From contig JAKSXM010000137.1 in NCBI GenBank assembly GCA_022575985.1, positions 25,376,001 to 25,440,000 of the forward strand: 64,000 bases of DNA. Direction: 5' to 3'. Both the position numbers and the translations under genes were made by a program. This stretch comes from Anagrus nilaparvatae. Lineage: Eukaryota; Arthropoda; Insecta; Hymenoptera; Mymaridae. Below are positions 43,901 to 56,688 of the stretch, one piece after another. Positions within the stretch are counted from its first letter, which is position 1. The number at the start of each line of letters is the position of its first letter. Below the pieces are notes generated by a model. It did not search any database, was not told the DNA's origin, and saw only the letters and a list, made by a program, of their open reading frames with translations.

Positions 43901-45367
43901 CACTTTTATAGTGCGCATACTACCGCACCCTCTGTATATGTTTTTATAAGAAAATTTTTTAGATTTTTTTGACTTTTTTAATTTTACAAAAAAAATAAAA
44001 TTCCACCCCTTTTTATTTAACTTGAATTTTTTAGCATGTATTAAAGTAAAAATTTCATTTTGCATTCGAATATTTAAGTTTTGGTACACTCAAAAATAAA
44101 ATTAAGCAATTTTTTGAAAAAATTAATTTTTTTTTTTTTTTAATGTTTGAAAGAAGAGAAAAAAATTTTTTTACGAGGAGCGGCTAAATAAAAACTAATA
44201 TATATATAATATTCGCGCGCGCGCGTTTTTACAACACGCAAAAATACAAAAAAAAAAAACAACATTAATAGTAATTTACACACACACATGAAAAGTATCG
44301 GGTCTATGTAATAATACAACACACCCTCGAATTTTAAAAATTGAAAAAAAAACAAATTTTTTTCTATAAATAATTCAAAAGCTTGAAAAATAAAATTAAT
44401 TTATAGAAAAAAAAGGTTTTTCTCGAAATAATAACTACTTCGTTAGTAAAACGTTAACGTACACTGTATTTATAAAAAATAAAGAAAGAAAAAAAACGTT
44501 TTTAAAGTCTGAAAAAGTATATATATTTAAATAGTTTCGCTCTTTAAAATAAACAAGTATAAAAGCTCAGCCCAGTAAGAGCAATACCGAGTGACTGAGT
44601 GACTGACTTATTATTATTCGACTAGCTCGTTTGCCCCAAAGAGAGCGACACCCTTCAGACTTTTTTATCATATATGTGTTTCTAGGACTTTTCTCTATGG
44701 AAAATATGTGCCATATGGGTAATCGAGATATGACACGAATTTTTTTTCCCTTATTGTTACAAAAGGGGAGGCTCAGAGTTCATTATGGTCGTTGACTTAT
44801 AACGAAATAATTATTTTAAATATTCTGCACGTTATTACTCTGTTAACCATTATTACTCTGTCTGACCAGTCTCGTACTTTTTCTACTGATTTTTACATTA
44901 CGTTTTTCATGTACGTGCTTACAATTGTTACTAAAAATTACTTCATGCAATTTATTTATTAACAATTTTTTTTTTATTTTCTTTTTTAATTAAAATTGTT
45001 TATTAATTAATTATTAATTCTTTTTGTTTTTATTAATAAATAAACTTTTACAAAATTAATCTTTTTTTAAATTAATAAATATAAAACTTTATTCGGAACT
45101 TTTCAATTTTTTAAAAATTTCCATTTTTGCAAATTGGACCAAAATTTTTTTCAAATTTTTTGACACGGTAAAGTAGAAATTTATTTTACCGAAAGTTGAT
45201 ACTTTGAGAACACAGAAATTCTCATTTTCATAAATTGGTTTTGCAAAATTTCTTCTTTTATTTAAATAATTTTTGTTAATTATTTCAAAATAATGTCAAC
45301 CCTCACTAATTAAAAAATCTGTAATTTTATTAATTGTATTTAAAAATAAATTAATAAACTAACTTGC

Positions 45368-45409
<42 letters not shown>

Positions 45410-47263
45410 AATATTAAACAAAAATATTTGACCTAAATAGTTAGAAAAAAAAACTAATAACCATTAAAAATAATAATTTGTATATGAATTTTATCCCATT
45501 GGTATTTAAGAATCGTGTAGTAAATATACACAATAACTATTTTTGGCATGCTTTAAAAGAAACTTTCAAGGTTTACTTTTTATGTGTTTATTATAAGGAA
45601 AAAATAAAAAAATTTTTTAAAATTCTATTTTTCTTTAAATACACACCAAAAGATTATTAAAAAATAGAACAAACGTTTTTTTTTCTCTTATATTATTTTC
45701 TTTATTACAAAACATCACAAAAATTTAATACAGAATAAGTCTTTTTTTTTTTTTTAAATATTTTTTAACAATCACATACTAATAACATAATAATAAATAC
45801 ATAATGAAATTATAACTGTTAGTAAAACTGCACATACAACAGCAACACCCATTACAAAGTGTGAATACATTTTTAAAACAATTTTTTTCTTTTCTTTTTT
45901 TGTATATATAAAAATAGACAAATGACAAAATGCAATACAATTTATTTTCCTTACTGCGAAGGAAAAGAATTATTTTTATGAAATATTATTTTTTAATTTC
46001 TTTTTTTTCTTGTTATTTTTAAATATTATTAATCTAATGTAATTTGACATAACTGCAACATAAAAATAAATTTTTAATTATCAAAAATTCTTAATAATCA
46101 GCTGTTTTTATATCAATTAACTTTTACCTTATATTTTATTTTTATTATATATTTTAAAAAATTAAATAAGATAATGATAAACAACTTTTTCCATTTTCAA
46201 ATAATAAACCTTTTTTTTATCATGCGAATTCAACAGCGGATTGAATAAAACTAAAAATATTCGTAATTCGTATATACTATACGCTATTATTGAAACTCGC
46301 GGTGCGGAACAATAAAAATGATTAAAGTATTACATTTTTTTCATTTTTATATGACTCGAGTATTTACCGGTTACATTAAGCCGGCCCATGTGTTTCTTGT
46401 GCTTCGTGATATACGTGATGCATCAACTTAGGAACAGTTAACTATAATTAATATGCAAAATGCATCGTTTATTTTTAGGTTAGGTTATAGTAACAGATGT
46501 GCTTTCAACTTTCAACAAAGGAGTCACATGTGTATGGCAATTTATTTTTTTTATAAAAAACTCATGGAAACTCAACGAACAAACTTCCGGCAGATTCTTT
46601 ATCCAATTCGTTGATTCTTGAAGAAATGAGCCAATCTTTTTCTTTAAGACCCCTCTTCAAATTGTCCTTATAAGGTATCGCAATTTATCTCGCTTACTCT
46701 CATTCAAGCATTTGTATAATTTCCCCTAGTAAGAAAGGGAAAGCCGGCAAGCGACTAAGCGAGTCTTCTTGCAAAAAGAAATATATACCGGTGTGTTCCA
46801 TTAGTGTAAAATGTTTTAATATTAGTGCACGCATCTCATCCATAAGCAAAAGTGGAAGTTTTTGTGTCTGAATAAAGAGCGGGACGCGCGAAAGAGTAAA
46901 AAAACGCGTGGGGAAAAGAGAGCAGGGACGCGTGAAGAAGAAAGAAAAAGAGAGTTGTCGGTTGTCGCTCTGCTGCCTGCTTTTACCCCGCGATTTTGTC
47001 GACCGCCCCTAGAAGAAGACTTTATAATAATACATAATCCAAGTTTTTTTTTCAATACAAACTATCATTTTTCTAAGTAAGCTCATTTATTATTTATTTT
47101 AAATATACATTTTCTCAAATCTATAAATAGTGTTCATCTTTTTTTTCAATGTATCTGTCTTTCTCCAATTTACATCTTAAACATACGTTGTCACACACGT
47201 TTCATTTTTGTAGCGCACACATTCCGCATCTTATAAAAGCAGAGTAAAAGAAAAGACACAGCG
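40931..47263. other. Intergenic region upstream of squid
   Basis: No coding gene recognised. Features: a GC-rich island at about 42,925-42,975 (GCTCCCGGGCG, a CACGTG E-box); (CG)n at 44,213-44,224; a TATA-box-like site at 44,558; an A31-class run at about 45,374-45,404; and a second GC-rich stretch at about 46,860-47,010 that is probably squid promoter or 5'UTR sequence. Short open frames show low-complexity composition. Confidence 0.5.
44558..44565 (+). promoter_or_regulatory. Candidate TATA box
   Basis: TATAAAAG is followed about 30 nt later by ACCGAGTGACTGAGTGACTG in one of the few mixed-composition stretches of this region. The spacing is that of a TATA-type core promoter on the plus strand. 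No coding exon directly downstream was found; a distal 5' exon of squid is one possibility. TATA matches are frequent by chance in AT-rich DNA. Confidence 0.25.
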
Positions 47264-48727
47264 ATGGCGGCGGTTGACGGTTTACAAAATCAGAACCAAG
47301 AGCAATCTGAAAATGATTCAACACAACAAAATGCCAGCAGTACTGCTGAAGAAAAACAAGAACAACAGAGCTCAGAAAAAACGGAGCAACAAAATAATCA
47401 AGATACATCAAAGCAACAAGGTGGTGGAGGAGGAGGTGAGAAGCAACAGGCTACTGCTGGAATTCCTGGTAAAGATGATGAACGAAAACTATTTGTTGGC
47501 GGACTTACTCGCAACACAACTGAAAGTGAGCTGAAAGAATATTTTGGCAAATTTGGAGAAATTGAAAGTGTATCCATCAAAATGGATCCTTACACTGGAG
47601 TTTCTAGAGGTTTTGCTTTTATGGTCTTTCAAAATCCAAAAGCAATTGACAAACTTTTAGCTTCAGGAGATCATTACATTAATAAGCGAAAGGTGAGAAA
47701 AAGTTAGCAGTCATTGTTTATCGTCTATTTGTTTTTATTCAATTTGTTTGGTTATGCATAGGTGGACCCTAAAAGAGTAAGCAAAAAAGCACAGCATGGT
47801 AAAATTTTTGTGGGTGGTCTTACACCTGAAATCACGGATGAAGACATTAAAACTTACTTTGGACAGTATGGTACAATCGTCGAAGTGCAGGCTCCCTTCG
47901 ACAAAACAAAAAATCAGCGTAGAAGCTACTGTTTTGTGACATTTGATTCAAAAGATGTCGTGTATAAGTTACTTAAGACACCAAAACAGGTTATTAAAGG
48001 AAAAGAAATTGACGTTAAGAAAGTAAAAGTCAATCAAGACCAACGCCTAGGATTCTGGGGCCCACAAGGATGGGGTGGCCCATATGGCTACGGCGGTGGT
48101 AAAATGCCATTCTATTATAATACCTTTCGACCTTGGATTTAGAATTAAAGCAATGAATGTTGAATTACAATAATATATGGCAAATGATGATAATAATTAT
48201 AAAAGGAAGACCTCTGATGTTATTGTAATTTTGTTAAACTAAGAGGTCTTCTAAAATATAAGAAATGTTTTCAGTTCAAATATTTTGTAGAAATTTTTCA
48301 TCTGAACCAAACACAAACACCATTTTTTGTTAGTTACTGATTATTTTTAATTGATGTTAATTAAATCAATTGCAACTAAAATAAAACAGTTATTTTTTTT
48401 TAAATTCATTTTCAAATTTTTTTACTGTAACAAAACACCATTAATTTAGATACAAAATAACTGAACTAATAATGCTATAATTTTCATCCAAATTTCTATT
48501 AAAAAGAAAACAAATTTTTTGCTAGATTCATAAAATTTTTAATTTTTTCATCTTCAGGATATGGTTACATACCAGAGTATGCCAATGGATATCAAGGATA
48601 TGATGACATGTACCATGGTTATGATTATGCAGGATATGATGGATATGAAAGCATGGGATATCCTGGAATTCCAGGAAAACCAAGACCTCAAGGTCCTCGC
48701 CAATTTCAAAGACATCAGCCATATTAA
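47264..48727 (+). CDS. sqd: Squid-type hnRNP (two RRMs), alternative C-termini
   Basis: RNA-binding protein of the hnRNP A/B-D class. In Drosophila, Squid localises and controls gurken mRNA and splicing. Exons are 47264-47692, 47762-48098 and 48558-48727 (311 residues). A Gln-rich, Gly-rich N-terminus of about 72 residues precedes RRM1 (RNP2 KLFVGGL 75-81, RNP1 RGFAFMVF 115-122) and RRM2 (KIFVGGL 157-163, RSYCFVTF 197-204). The spliced C-terminus is Gly/Tyr-rich and ends QRHQPY, the ending I recall for Squid. If the donor at 48,099 is not used, translation reads on to MPFYYNTFRPWI and a stop at 48,142 (269 residues). Start context CACAGCGATGG is good. Confidence 0.93.
48099..48557 (+). other. 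sqd: Alternatively retained intron / alternative 3' end of squid, with a hairpin
   Basis: Intron between donor GTAAAA (48,099) and acceptor CTTCAG (48,557). When retained it encodes 14 further codons ending FRPWI-stop, then an alternative 3'UTR. A perfect 10-bp stem, GAAGACCTCT (48,206-48,215) with AGAGGTCTTC (48,242-48,251), encloses a 26-nt loop shortly after that stop and could influence retention or mRNA fate. Confidence 0.65.
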
Positions 48728-48734
48728 AATCAAG

Positions 48735-48962
48735 GTAGCTTATTTTCTTACCTTTATTTTTTTTATACAATTTTGCCAATAAATTTTCATGTTATGTTTG
48801 AAAATTTTGAACATCTTTAGGCAATTTTGTACTCCGGTTTAAATAAAATTATTATAATAAAGTTTATAAAATTTATTTCTGATTTTTTTATTTATGTCCA
48901 TTCAATTTAAAATAACATTTTTGACATTACATAATTTCTTCATTTTTTTTTTTTTTTACAAG
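48735..48962 (+). other. sqd: Probable 3'UTR intron of squid
   Basis: Donor CAAG|GTAGCT lies 7 nt after the spliced-form stop codon. A long pyrimidine tract leads to acceptor ACAAG before AAACAGCAAATACTC. The following sequence to about 49,200 is of more balanced composition, as expected of a transcribed 3'UTR exon. The junction is too close to the stop to trigger nonsense-mediated decay. Confidence 0.55.
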
Positions 48963-49200
48963 AAACAGCAAATACTCTAAGGTCTACAGTTTTCAATCAA
49001 TTGGCTTCAGAGACAGATCACAATCAGAGGAACTGAAGAAGAGATTTTTAAAAAAAAACTTCTTCTGTTCCCCTTTATATTCTTCCAACCTTCGGATTTT
49101 GGTACACTGAGTACACAAAGTCAATTGACTCAAAGCTCACAGAATATTTTAAAACTCCAGTCTTACATCAAGTCGTTTTCCTGAATTAGAATGTCTTGCT

Positions 49201-51611
49201 TTTTTTTTATTTTGCATTTGTCTTTTTTTTAATAATAAGCAGACAAAATGCTTATGAAAAATTTTGCAAATATCAAAATTTTTGCATGAAAAAGTAAACT
49301 TAATACTCTTATTAATTATTTTATCAGAGATTCATTAATCGTTGTTTATAGTTAAGATTACCCCTCACCCCTTTTTTCTAGTTCTTGCAAAAATAAATGC
49401 TAGAAACTTGTAATAATCGTTTTTTTTTCTATCCTTTTTTTTTTTTCATTTTAAAGGTTTTCTTCTATTATAAAGTGTACTAAATAACTCGATTTAAAAA
49501 ATAAAATACTTAGGTGTTAGAGTAAAAAATTAAAAATATATGAAAAAAATGTGTTTAATTAAAATATTAATGTACTTTTATGTCAAAAAATTAAAAAATA
49601 AAAATATTATGTCATGGGTTGAGGGAAAAAAATCCTTTAATATTTATCATCAGATTGATTAAGTTGTATAGATTATCATTTAAATTAATTATTCTGTACG
49701 TAAAAATGATATTAATGCATGTACAGTGTTGTATAAATTCTTTTCTCTTAAAAACAAAATTTCTATTATTAAAAATCAGTAAGATTTTTTTGAAAACCTA
49801 TAAAATTGACCTAGAAGTTGTAAGTTAAATTTAAATATTTAATAATTATGCAAGGCTGAATATACAATGTTTTAATGTATATAAAAAAATTTTTTTAAAC
49901 AATGGCCTCGAGATTTTTGTTTTTGTGTCCAAGTTATATCAACGAAGGTCGTATAATGCTTTTTAATTAATTCAAGAAAGACTGTTATTAAAAAGAAATG
50001 ATGCTAGATCGTCATTAATGTACCTAATATTTAATCTTAGGTAAAAACAAAGTGATTTTCTATAAATATAAGGAAATATTGAAAAATATTCAATCAAAGA
50101 TAATATTAATTGTTGAGATAAAAAAAAGTGCTGTATTCTCATATATTATTAAATAATTTATCCAGTTGCTTATATCATAAGAGAATTAGCTAAAGTTTTC
50201 AACATTTGCAAAGTCTATTATATAAAATTATTGAAATAAACTTCAATAATTTTATCCAACAAAGTATGAGTTAGAAAAGCATTAAAAGTGATAATTGGCT
50301 TGATTTAAAAAATTATGTTATAGAAAAAAAAAAAGGTTTTTTTAATCAAGGCAATTATACTTTTAGAGTTAAATCTGTATACTGTGTATACAATATTTTG
50401 ATGCAAAGATAATGTAATAATAACAATAAGAGAGAATGAATAATGTGAGAGCGCGAGAGAAAAGAATTAATAAATAAAATAGCAAAGAAAAATGATAGAA
50501 GTTGTTAATAGTGTAACGAGATAAGATAAAATATTTTGTTAAATAATAATTACTATTCGCTTGTTCACCCATGACAAAGTGTATATTTTAATTAAAACAT
50601 AATAAAATACACATTATCTCTAATGCCATCCATCATTGTATTTATTTTCCAACTCTATTTTTTTTTTTTAATATTAAAAATCAATTAAACAAAAATTTGG
50701 AAAACATGTATTTCAAAAAAAAATTTTTTGTGCTTTTGTGTAAACTTTGTATTTTATGTATTTCTAATGGGTAATTAAAAATGGTATTATAAATTATTCA
50801 AATGTTGCTATTTTTTACCCTTTTCTAAAGAATTCTAATTTCAAATTCAAGTAATTGAATGGATCCTGGAATGGACATTAAAATTTTTTGAAGTAGTATA
50901 TAAGAATAATATTTTTCAAGCAAGCCCTTTTTTTGAAATTATATCTTTTACAAAATTAAATAATAGCAGGTACATAAAAAAGATTCACAATTATAAAGCG
51001 ATATCAAGGCATAATTATTAATTACAATGTGATGACATGTTAAAAATAGAACAAATGAAGTTAAAGACTGGGTGTTACGTAAAATCGTTTTTTTAATCTG
51101 AAAAATGTTATGCAATTTTTTTTTTTTTTATAATTCACCAAATTAAGTTGATTATAAGAAGGGATTAATTTAGTTACTTATATGTATTATGTACAAAACA
51201 AAATAAATAAATAATAAATTTCGGAGCAAATCCAAGGGGCGGCATAGGTATAGGGGAATGATAGGGGAGCCGGAAAAAAATAGGAAGGGGTACCTATCCT
51301 CCTACTCTATCAAAATTATTTAGATATGCGTAATTAATCAAAACATTAAACTTAATTATCTATTCTCTAAAACAAATATTAGAAGTTAAGCTTAGCACAA
51401 TATTAAATTTAATTTATTTAGTTTAATTCAGAATACAAAAATATATGAATTTAAATATTGACAAAATACAAAATATAGTTTACCTACTTTGAGGTTACAC
51501 TACACATATACTCAGTTAGTAAATATTTACTTGCTGTTTATAATAATAATAATAATTTCAATCAATTAAAAACTTAATTTTTTATTAATAATATTAGTAA
51601 ATATTATAAAA
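49201..51611. other. squid 3'UTR tail and intergenic region before Bdp1
   Basis: AT-rich and without a gene. The first part is likely squid 3'UTR. A GC-richer patch at about 51,230-51,300 (GGGGCGGCATAGGTATAGGGG) is unexplained. Short frames at 49,619 and 50,369 are not supported. Confidence 0.45.
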
Positions 51612-53361
51612 ATGTTACGTAGAAGCAAAAAATGTTTAAGCACACAAACATCTAAAAAAAATATTGACAGTGTATTAGATGTGAAAGAAGAATGTCTTGA
51701 TATTAAGGAAGAATGGGATGATGATCAAATAAATAAAAATGAATTACCAAAAACAAGTGGTATATACTACAATTTTTTGTAATATTTTATTTAAACTAGT
51801 TATATAAATAATTTTATCCATAGATCCTGAAAATAAATCAAAGAAAAAATATAATAAAGTAATCAAAAATAATATGACTTTGAGGGGTAGAAATAAAAGC
51901 TCAAAACTTAATATGAGCGATATACAAGCTGATTCTGAAAAATTAAATAATTCTAAGAAAAGATTTGTAATATTGAGAAGCAAAACAAATTTTACAGATA
52001 AGAAAAATTTAAAAATGTGTGATTTAATATTTTTTAATCCTGATAATTTACCAAAAAAAAGTAAAGTTACGCATAAACTTAAACCAAAAACAGTTATGGA
52101 AAGTATTGATGATTCAAGGTAATTATAAAAATAAAATCCTGAATATTTCCTTTTAGCATTTAAAATAATCTTTTTTTCGATTAATATTCCTAATTTAATC
52201 AAATAGTGAAGAAGAATCAAAAGTTAACATAAATACAGAAATTACAAAAAATACAAAAGGAGAAAATGAAAAAGAAAAAGAAAAGCATCTTTGCAAAACT
52301 GTAAACAAAAAAAAAAATTATAAAAATAGAGAAGATTTAGATACTGCCGGCCGAAAGATAACTGTAGATAGTAAACTTGATGATGAAGGAAATGTATTGA
52401 ATAAAGATAATACCATTAGAAGTTTATATAAACGCTCAGGATTTGTCAAGTCATGGAATGTAGCAGAGACCCAAAAATTCTATAAAGCTTTATCAGTTTT
52501 TGGTACTGATTTTTCTTTGATGAGACTTGTTTTTACAACTAGAACAATAGAAGAATTGAAATCTAAATATAAAAAAGAAGATAAAATTAATCGTTCTTTA
52601 GTTGAAAAAGCTTTAAATAAAGAATATATAGCAGAAGAATTCGAAGATGTAATTGGTAAGAAAAGATATTTTTTTATCAAAAACGATTTTAATATAAATT
52701 TTAATTTTTAGCTGACAGTATTAAAGCAAAAGTTCTCAAAACAAATGGGACTTCCTTAAGCAACAAGTATGTATAATAAAAACTTTTTATTAATTTTTCT
52801 AATATGATTGATTTTGTTAAATTATTTATTGAAATAATTTTAAATTATTAGAACTCGAAGAAAACATTTAAAAGAAGGTATAAAAAAAGACATTAATCCT
52901 GAAGATGACAAGGTTAAGAACTTAAGTGAAATTTGGTCAGATTTAAATAAAAAAGGTATAAATTACTATTTTTTTAATTATTTTTAATTTAAAACTTGGA
53001 TTTACCTGGTTATTCTTTTATAGATACTATCTCTGATCCTCAAGTTCAATTTGAAAATGTAACAGTAAAACAAGAATATGAAGAAGAAGATTCTAAAGAA
53101 ATGAGCAATTGTGATGAATTAGAAGTATCTGATACATCATCAACAAAAAAAGAATGTACAGTTAATACAAAAGTAAGCACAACAAGAAATATTTCAAATA
53201 GTGAATTCATTATTAAAATTGAAACTGATGAAAACTGTTCAAATGATATTATAATTGAAAATGATAACAAAAGTAAAGACCCCTTAGATTTAACAGATAT
53301 GAATAACTCAAAAGATGTTCATGTAAATAGCGCAAGTGATTCTCAATTAGCTAGTGAGTGA
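51612..53361 (+). CDS. Bdp1: TFIIIB subunit B'' (Bdp1)
   Basis: Component of TFIIIB, which recruits RNA polymerase III to tRNA, 5S and U6 genes in the nucleus. Exons are 51612-51759, 51824-52118, 52207-52655, 52712-52766, 52852-52955 and 53024-53361, all GT-AG and in frame (462 residues). Family marks are the DLIFFNP motif (residues 116-122; DLIYYNP-type in Bdp1 proteins) and the extended SANT/Myb domain at about 218-285, reading RSLYKRSGF, then W-x3-ET-x-KFYKALSVFGTDFSLM, then TRTIEELKSKYKKEDK. The N-terminus is basic and lysine-rich; the C-terminus is acidic and Ser/Thr-rich with no domain. It lacks long extensions found in vertebrate Bdp1. It is followed on the same strand by an unrelated coiled-coil gene. 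Confidence 0.85.
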
Positions 53362-54907
53362 TTGATGTTATAAGTCATTGTTAAATAATACTTTAATTAT
53401 TTGTTACCAAAAATAGTTATATTAAGATTATGTATTTGACTTAATTGAATTCATATGTACTAAGTTTATTTGAAATAACTTTTACTAATTTAGTATTCAA
53501 AAATAAGCTATATATTTTTTTATGCGTGAAAATTTATATACTGTATAATTTTAATTTTAAGATAGTTATATAAAGTTTATTTTATTAAATTAATAGCTAA
53601 TCACGATGTTTAGCAAAAAATTAATAAGAAGATATTGTAATTGTATTATTAACAATATTGTAAAATTTATCTTATTTAGGATAAAAATTAAATGAATATA
53701 ATTAGCACAAAATTAATTTTATGAAAATTAATTTTTTTTGTTAAAAAATAATTTTCGAATAAATTCAATATTTTTAATTCTTTAAAATTAAATTACTTAA
53801 AAAATTTATAAAATGTAACAATCTGTTTTATAATATTCTGCTAAATTAAATAAAAATACTTATTGAATTACCAAAAAAAAATTATAATTTATTGAGCTTT
53901 CTTATTTACTTTTTTACCTATTTTTATACCTTTAATCAATAAATAATTTAAACAATTATAAATAATAAACAAAATTATTAAATAATTTATATTTTTTAAA
54001 AGCTATTTTTTACACATGTGCATTAAACACAAACTATATTTAAAAATTTCGAGCTAGAAGTCAGATACTATACAGTATAACGCACACACACAATTAAATG
54101 TAGCGGTATATTATTATATTTTTAGCTGAAAAAAAAGATAATTTTTTATTATTATATATTTTTAACAATAACTTAGCAAGGTATGTGAAAAATTTTTCAA
54201 TTTTAAAATAACAAAAAATTTATATTTTTTATGAATTAATATGAAAGTGCAAAAAAATACGTGTATACATCATAATAAGGGTTCATCATTGCAATGTTTA
54301 CTATATTTTGCATTAGATTTTACATATAAGTATTTTTAGAATTTTTAATATTTTATATTTAAAAATAATACTTTTTATCTAAAAATTAAATTAAGCTCTG
54401 GAATTTCACTAAAGTGCTGATTTTTAAGCAAAATTATTTCAAAAAATTGTAAAATTATATTGATTATTACCAAATTTGAAAAAAAAAAGAAAATTTTGCA
54501 AATTAAAATAATAATATGAAATTTATATGTGTATTTTATAAAATATAAAAAAGATTTTATACCTTTTTTATTTATTTTATAAAAACTTTTATTAGTATTT
54601 ATTATATTATTTATAGGGTTCAAAATTAAATTAGGTGCTTTAAAAGGTATTCTAGACTTATAAGTCTAATAATTATAATCGCTAAATATAGGAAAAAAAT
54701 TTAAGAGTTATAAATAAAATACTTCAAAAAAATCTGAAAATTATAAATAAAGTTTTTTACTATGCTTTACAGTTGTGGCTCTGATTTACATAGCTAAAGT
54801 AGAGAATGTTTTATAGCATTTACAAAATAGTCTTACAAGAGATTGAGTGATAATAATTTATAGGTCAAAAAACTAGTTTCAAAAAAATTTGAACAGAAAA
54901 AAAAACA
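53362..54907. other. Intergenic between Bdp1 and the coiled-coil gene
   Basis: 1.5 kb of AT-rich sequence with Bdp1 3'UTR at its start. Minus-strand frames at 54,375-54,623 and 54,833-55,072 are Phe/Ile/Leu-rich artefacts. Nothing else seen. Confidence 0.5.
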
Positions 54908-56688
54908 ATGGATCAAGTTCATTACATTTTGGAAACTGAAGATTTTCAATGTGTTCAAATAAAATCTGAACCAAATAATATAGTAAATGAAAATGAAGAA
55001 ATTGAAATGATCAGTAAAAATGAAGAATCTGATATTGAAAAATACACTCAGCAATTGGAAGAAAATTTTCAATTAACACTTGAAGAAAAAGAAATTTTAT
55101 CCAAAGAGGTGACATCAATAAATATTAAAGTATCACAATTATCTCATGAATTAAATATTCAAAAAGGAAGTGTACGCAAATTGAATTTAGAAAAAATGAA
55201 AATTAATATTCATTTTACAAATAAAATAAAAGAATTAATAGATAATCATGAAAAAGAAGTTTTGAAATTTAAAAAAATTATTAATAATTTAAAAAATGAA
55301 AATGAATTGATAAAATTTCGTTTACATCAATATGAAGGTGATCAAAGCAATATAATTCCAACTCCAGAAAGTGATAGATGTTTTGTTACAAGTTCTATTG
55401 AAAAGCCTACAGTTATTAATCCTGAAAAACTTTGCTTATCTGAAAAAGCAGAATCTCATCAAATTTCAAAAACCAGAACTCCAAAAAATTCTAAAACAAA
55501 AAAGGTATAAATCATTTTTTTAATGAAAAATGTTATTACTTTTTGTTATAGATTATTATTTTTTTTTTAACAGAGCAAGAAGACCGAAAATCTTAAAAAC
55601 TCTACACCAAATTTAAAAATTTCCCATGTGGAAAGCAATGTTCTTCAAACTGAAAAAACATCCAACAAAGTAAAAAATTGGGTGAAAGATGTTCAAACAA
55701 TTCCTGAAAATAAAGGAAATAAAAATAAATTGCCAACTCTTGTAATTAGATTCTCACACTTAAAATTAAAATTTTATTAATATATCCAATTTTTTATTTG
55801 ACTGTTTAGGTATCATTATCTAGAACATCAATTTCTCTCATTCCAAATAATGAAACTCATTTAAACACAAATTCTTCATCTTCATTAGATGAAAATGAAT
55901 TATCATCAGTTATCAATGATTGTGACGATAGCGATGAATTTTATTTTGCAGATGATATGTCATATAAGGATGACGAAGAAGATTCTGATTTTGAATTAGA
56001 TGATAGTCAAAAACGTAGAAAATCTTCAAAAAAATCTGCTAATGTAAGTATAATGATTATAATAATTTGTTTTCTGCATCCTATTTTCTGAACTAAATTA
56101 TTTTTTTATGACAGAAAAAAGCAAAAAACAGCAGCAATGAAAAAAAAATTCAAAAAATTTCAAAAGCTGAACTTGAAGTATTGTTTAAAAATTTTCCAAC
56201 TATAAATCTAGAGGAAGCTAAAAAATTATTAAAATTAGAAAAGCCAGAAATTTCATTTGTTAAAGCAAAATATCACCCTTTCCAAGATAAAGAACAAAAA
56301 AATATGTTGAAATTGGTGATAGGATATGGTCATTATGGACATGGGTATAGGAAATATTTTTGGACGGAACATATGTCATTGGTAAGATGTTTAATTTATT
56401 GTCAATGTAACTTTAATAACAACAATTTTTTTTAAACAGTTTCCTAATCGAGTTGAAGGCACAGTAGTTCAGCATTGGAAAAATCATATAGTTGAAAAGC
56501 CCGATTTCGCAAAAAAACTTTTATCTAGCATAGGGTTTAATGAAGTATTAATTAGTGCAATAATAAATATTATGATTAACATAAGTTTTGATAATGATAG
56601 TGTAGTATCAATAGTGAAAAATGATGAATTCATTGAATTAACCAAGTTCATGCTATTAATGGAGGAAGGTTTAAAAAATACCTCATAA
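54908..56688 (+). CDS. Uncharacterised coiled-coil protein with Myb-like C-terminal segment
   Basis: Not recognised. Exons are 54908-55504, 55574-55741, 55810-56043, 56115-56381 and 56440-56688, all phase 0, giving 504 residues. About residues 45-140 form heptad-rich, Leu/Glu/Lys coiled coil (EEKEILSKEV, KNENELIKFRLHQ). Exon 3 is acidic (DDSDEFYFADD, KDDEEDSDFELDD). Exons 4-5 hold a compact segment with W/F spacing like a Myb/SANT helix-turn-helix: LEVLFKNFP, GYGHYGHGYRKYFWTEHMS, then FPNRVEGTVVQHWKNHIV. This suggests a nuclear, possibly DNA- or chromatin-bound protein, but that is inference. The ATG at 54,908 has a favourable ACAATGG context. Same-strand neighbours are Bdp1 and WDR34; no functional link is evident. 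Confidence 0.75.

Noticed and set aside
46478..46495. Telomere-type TTAGG repeat
   Set aside because: Only two imperfect units (TTAGGTTAGGTTA); expected by chance.
46822..47080. Overlapping basic frames on both strands upstream of squid
   Set aside because: Composition follows the local purine-rich, GC-richer promoter/5'UTR; no domain and no agreement with splice sites.
48528..48779. His-rich minus-strand frame
   Set aside because: Antisense of the Gly/Tyr-rich last coding exon of squid.
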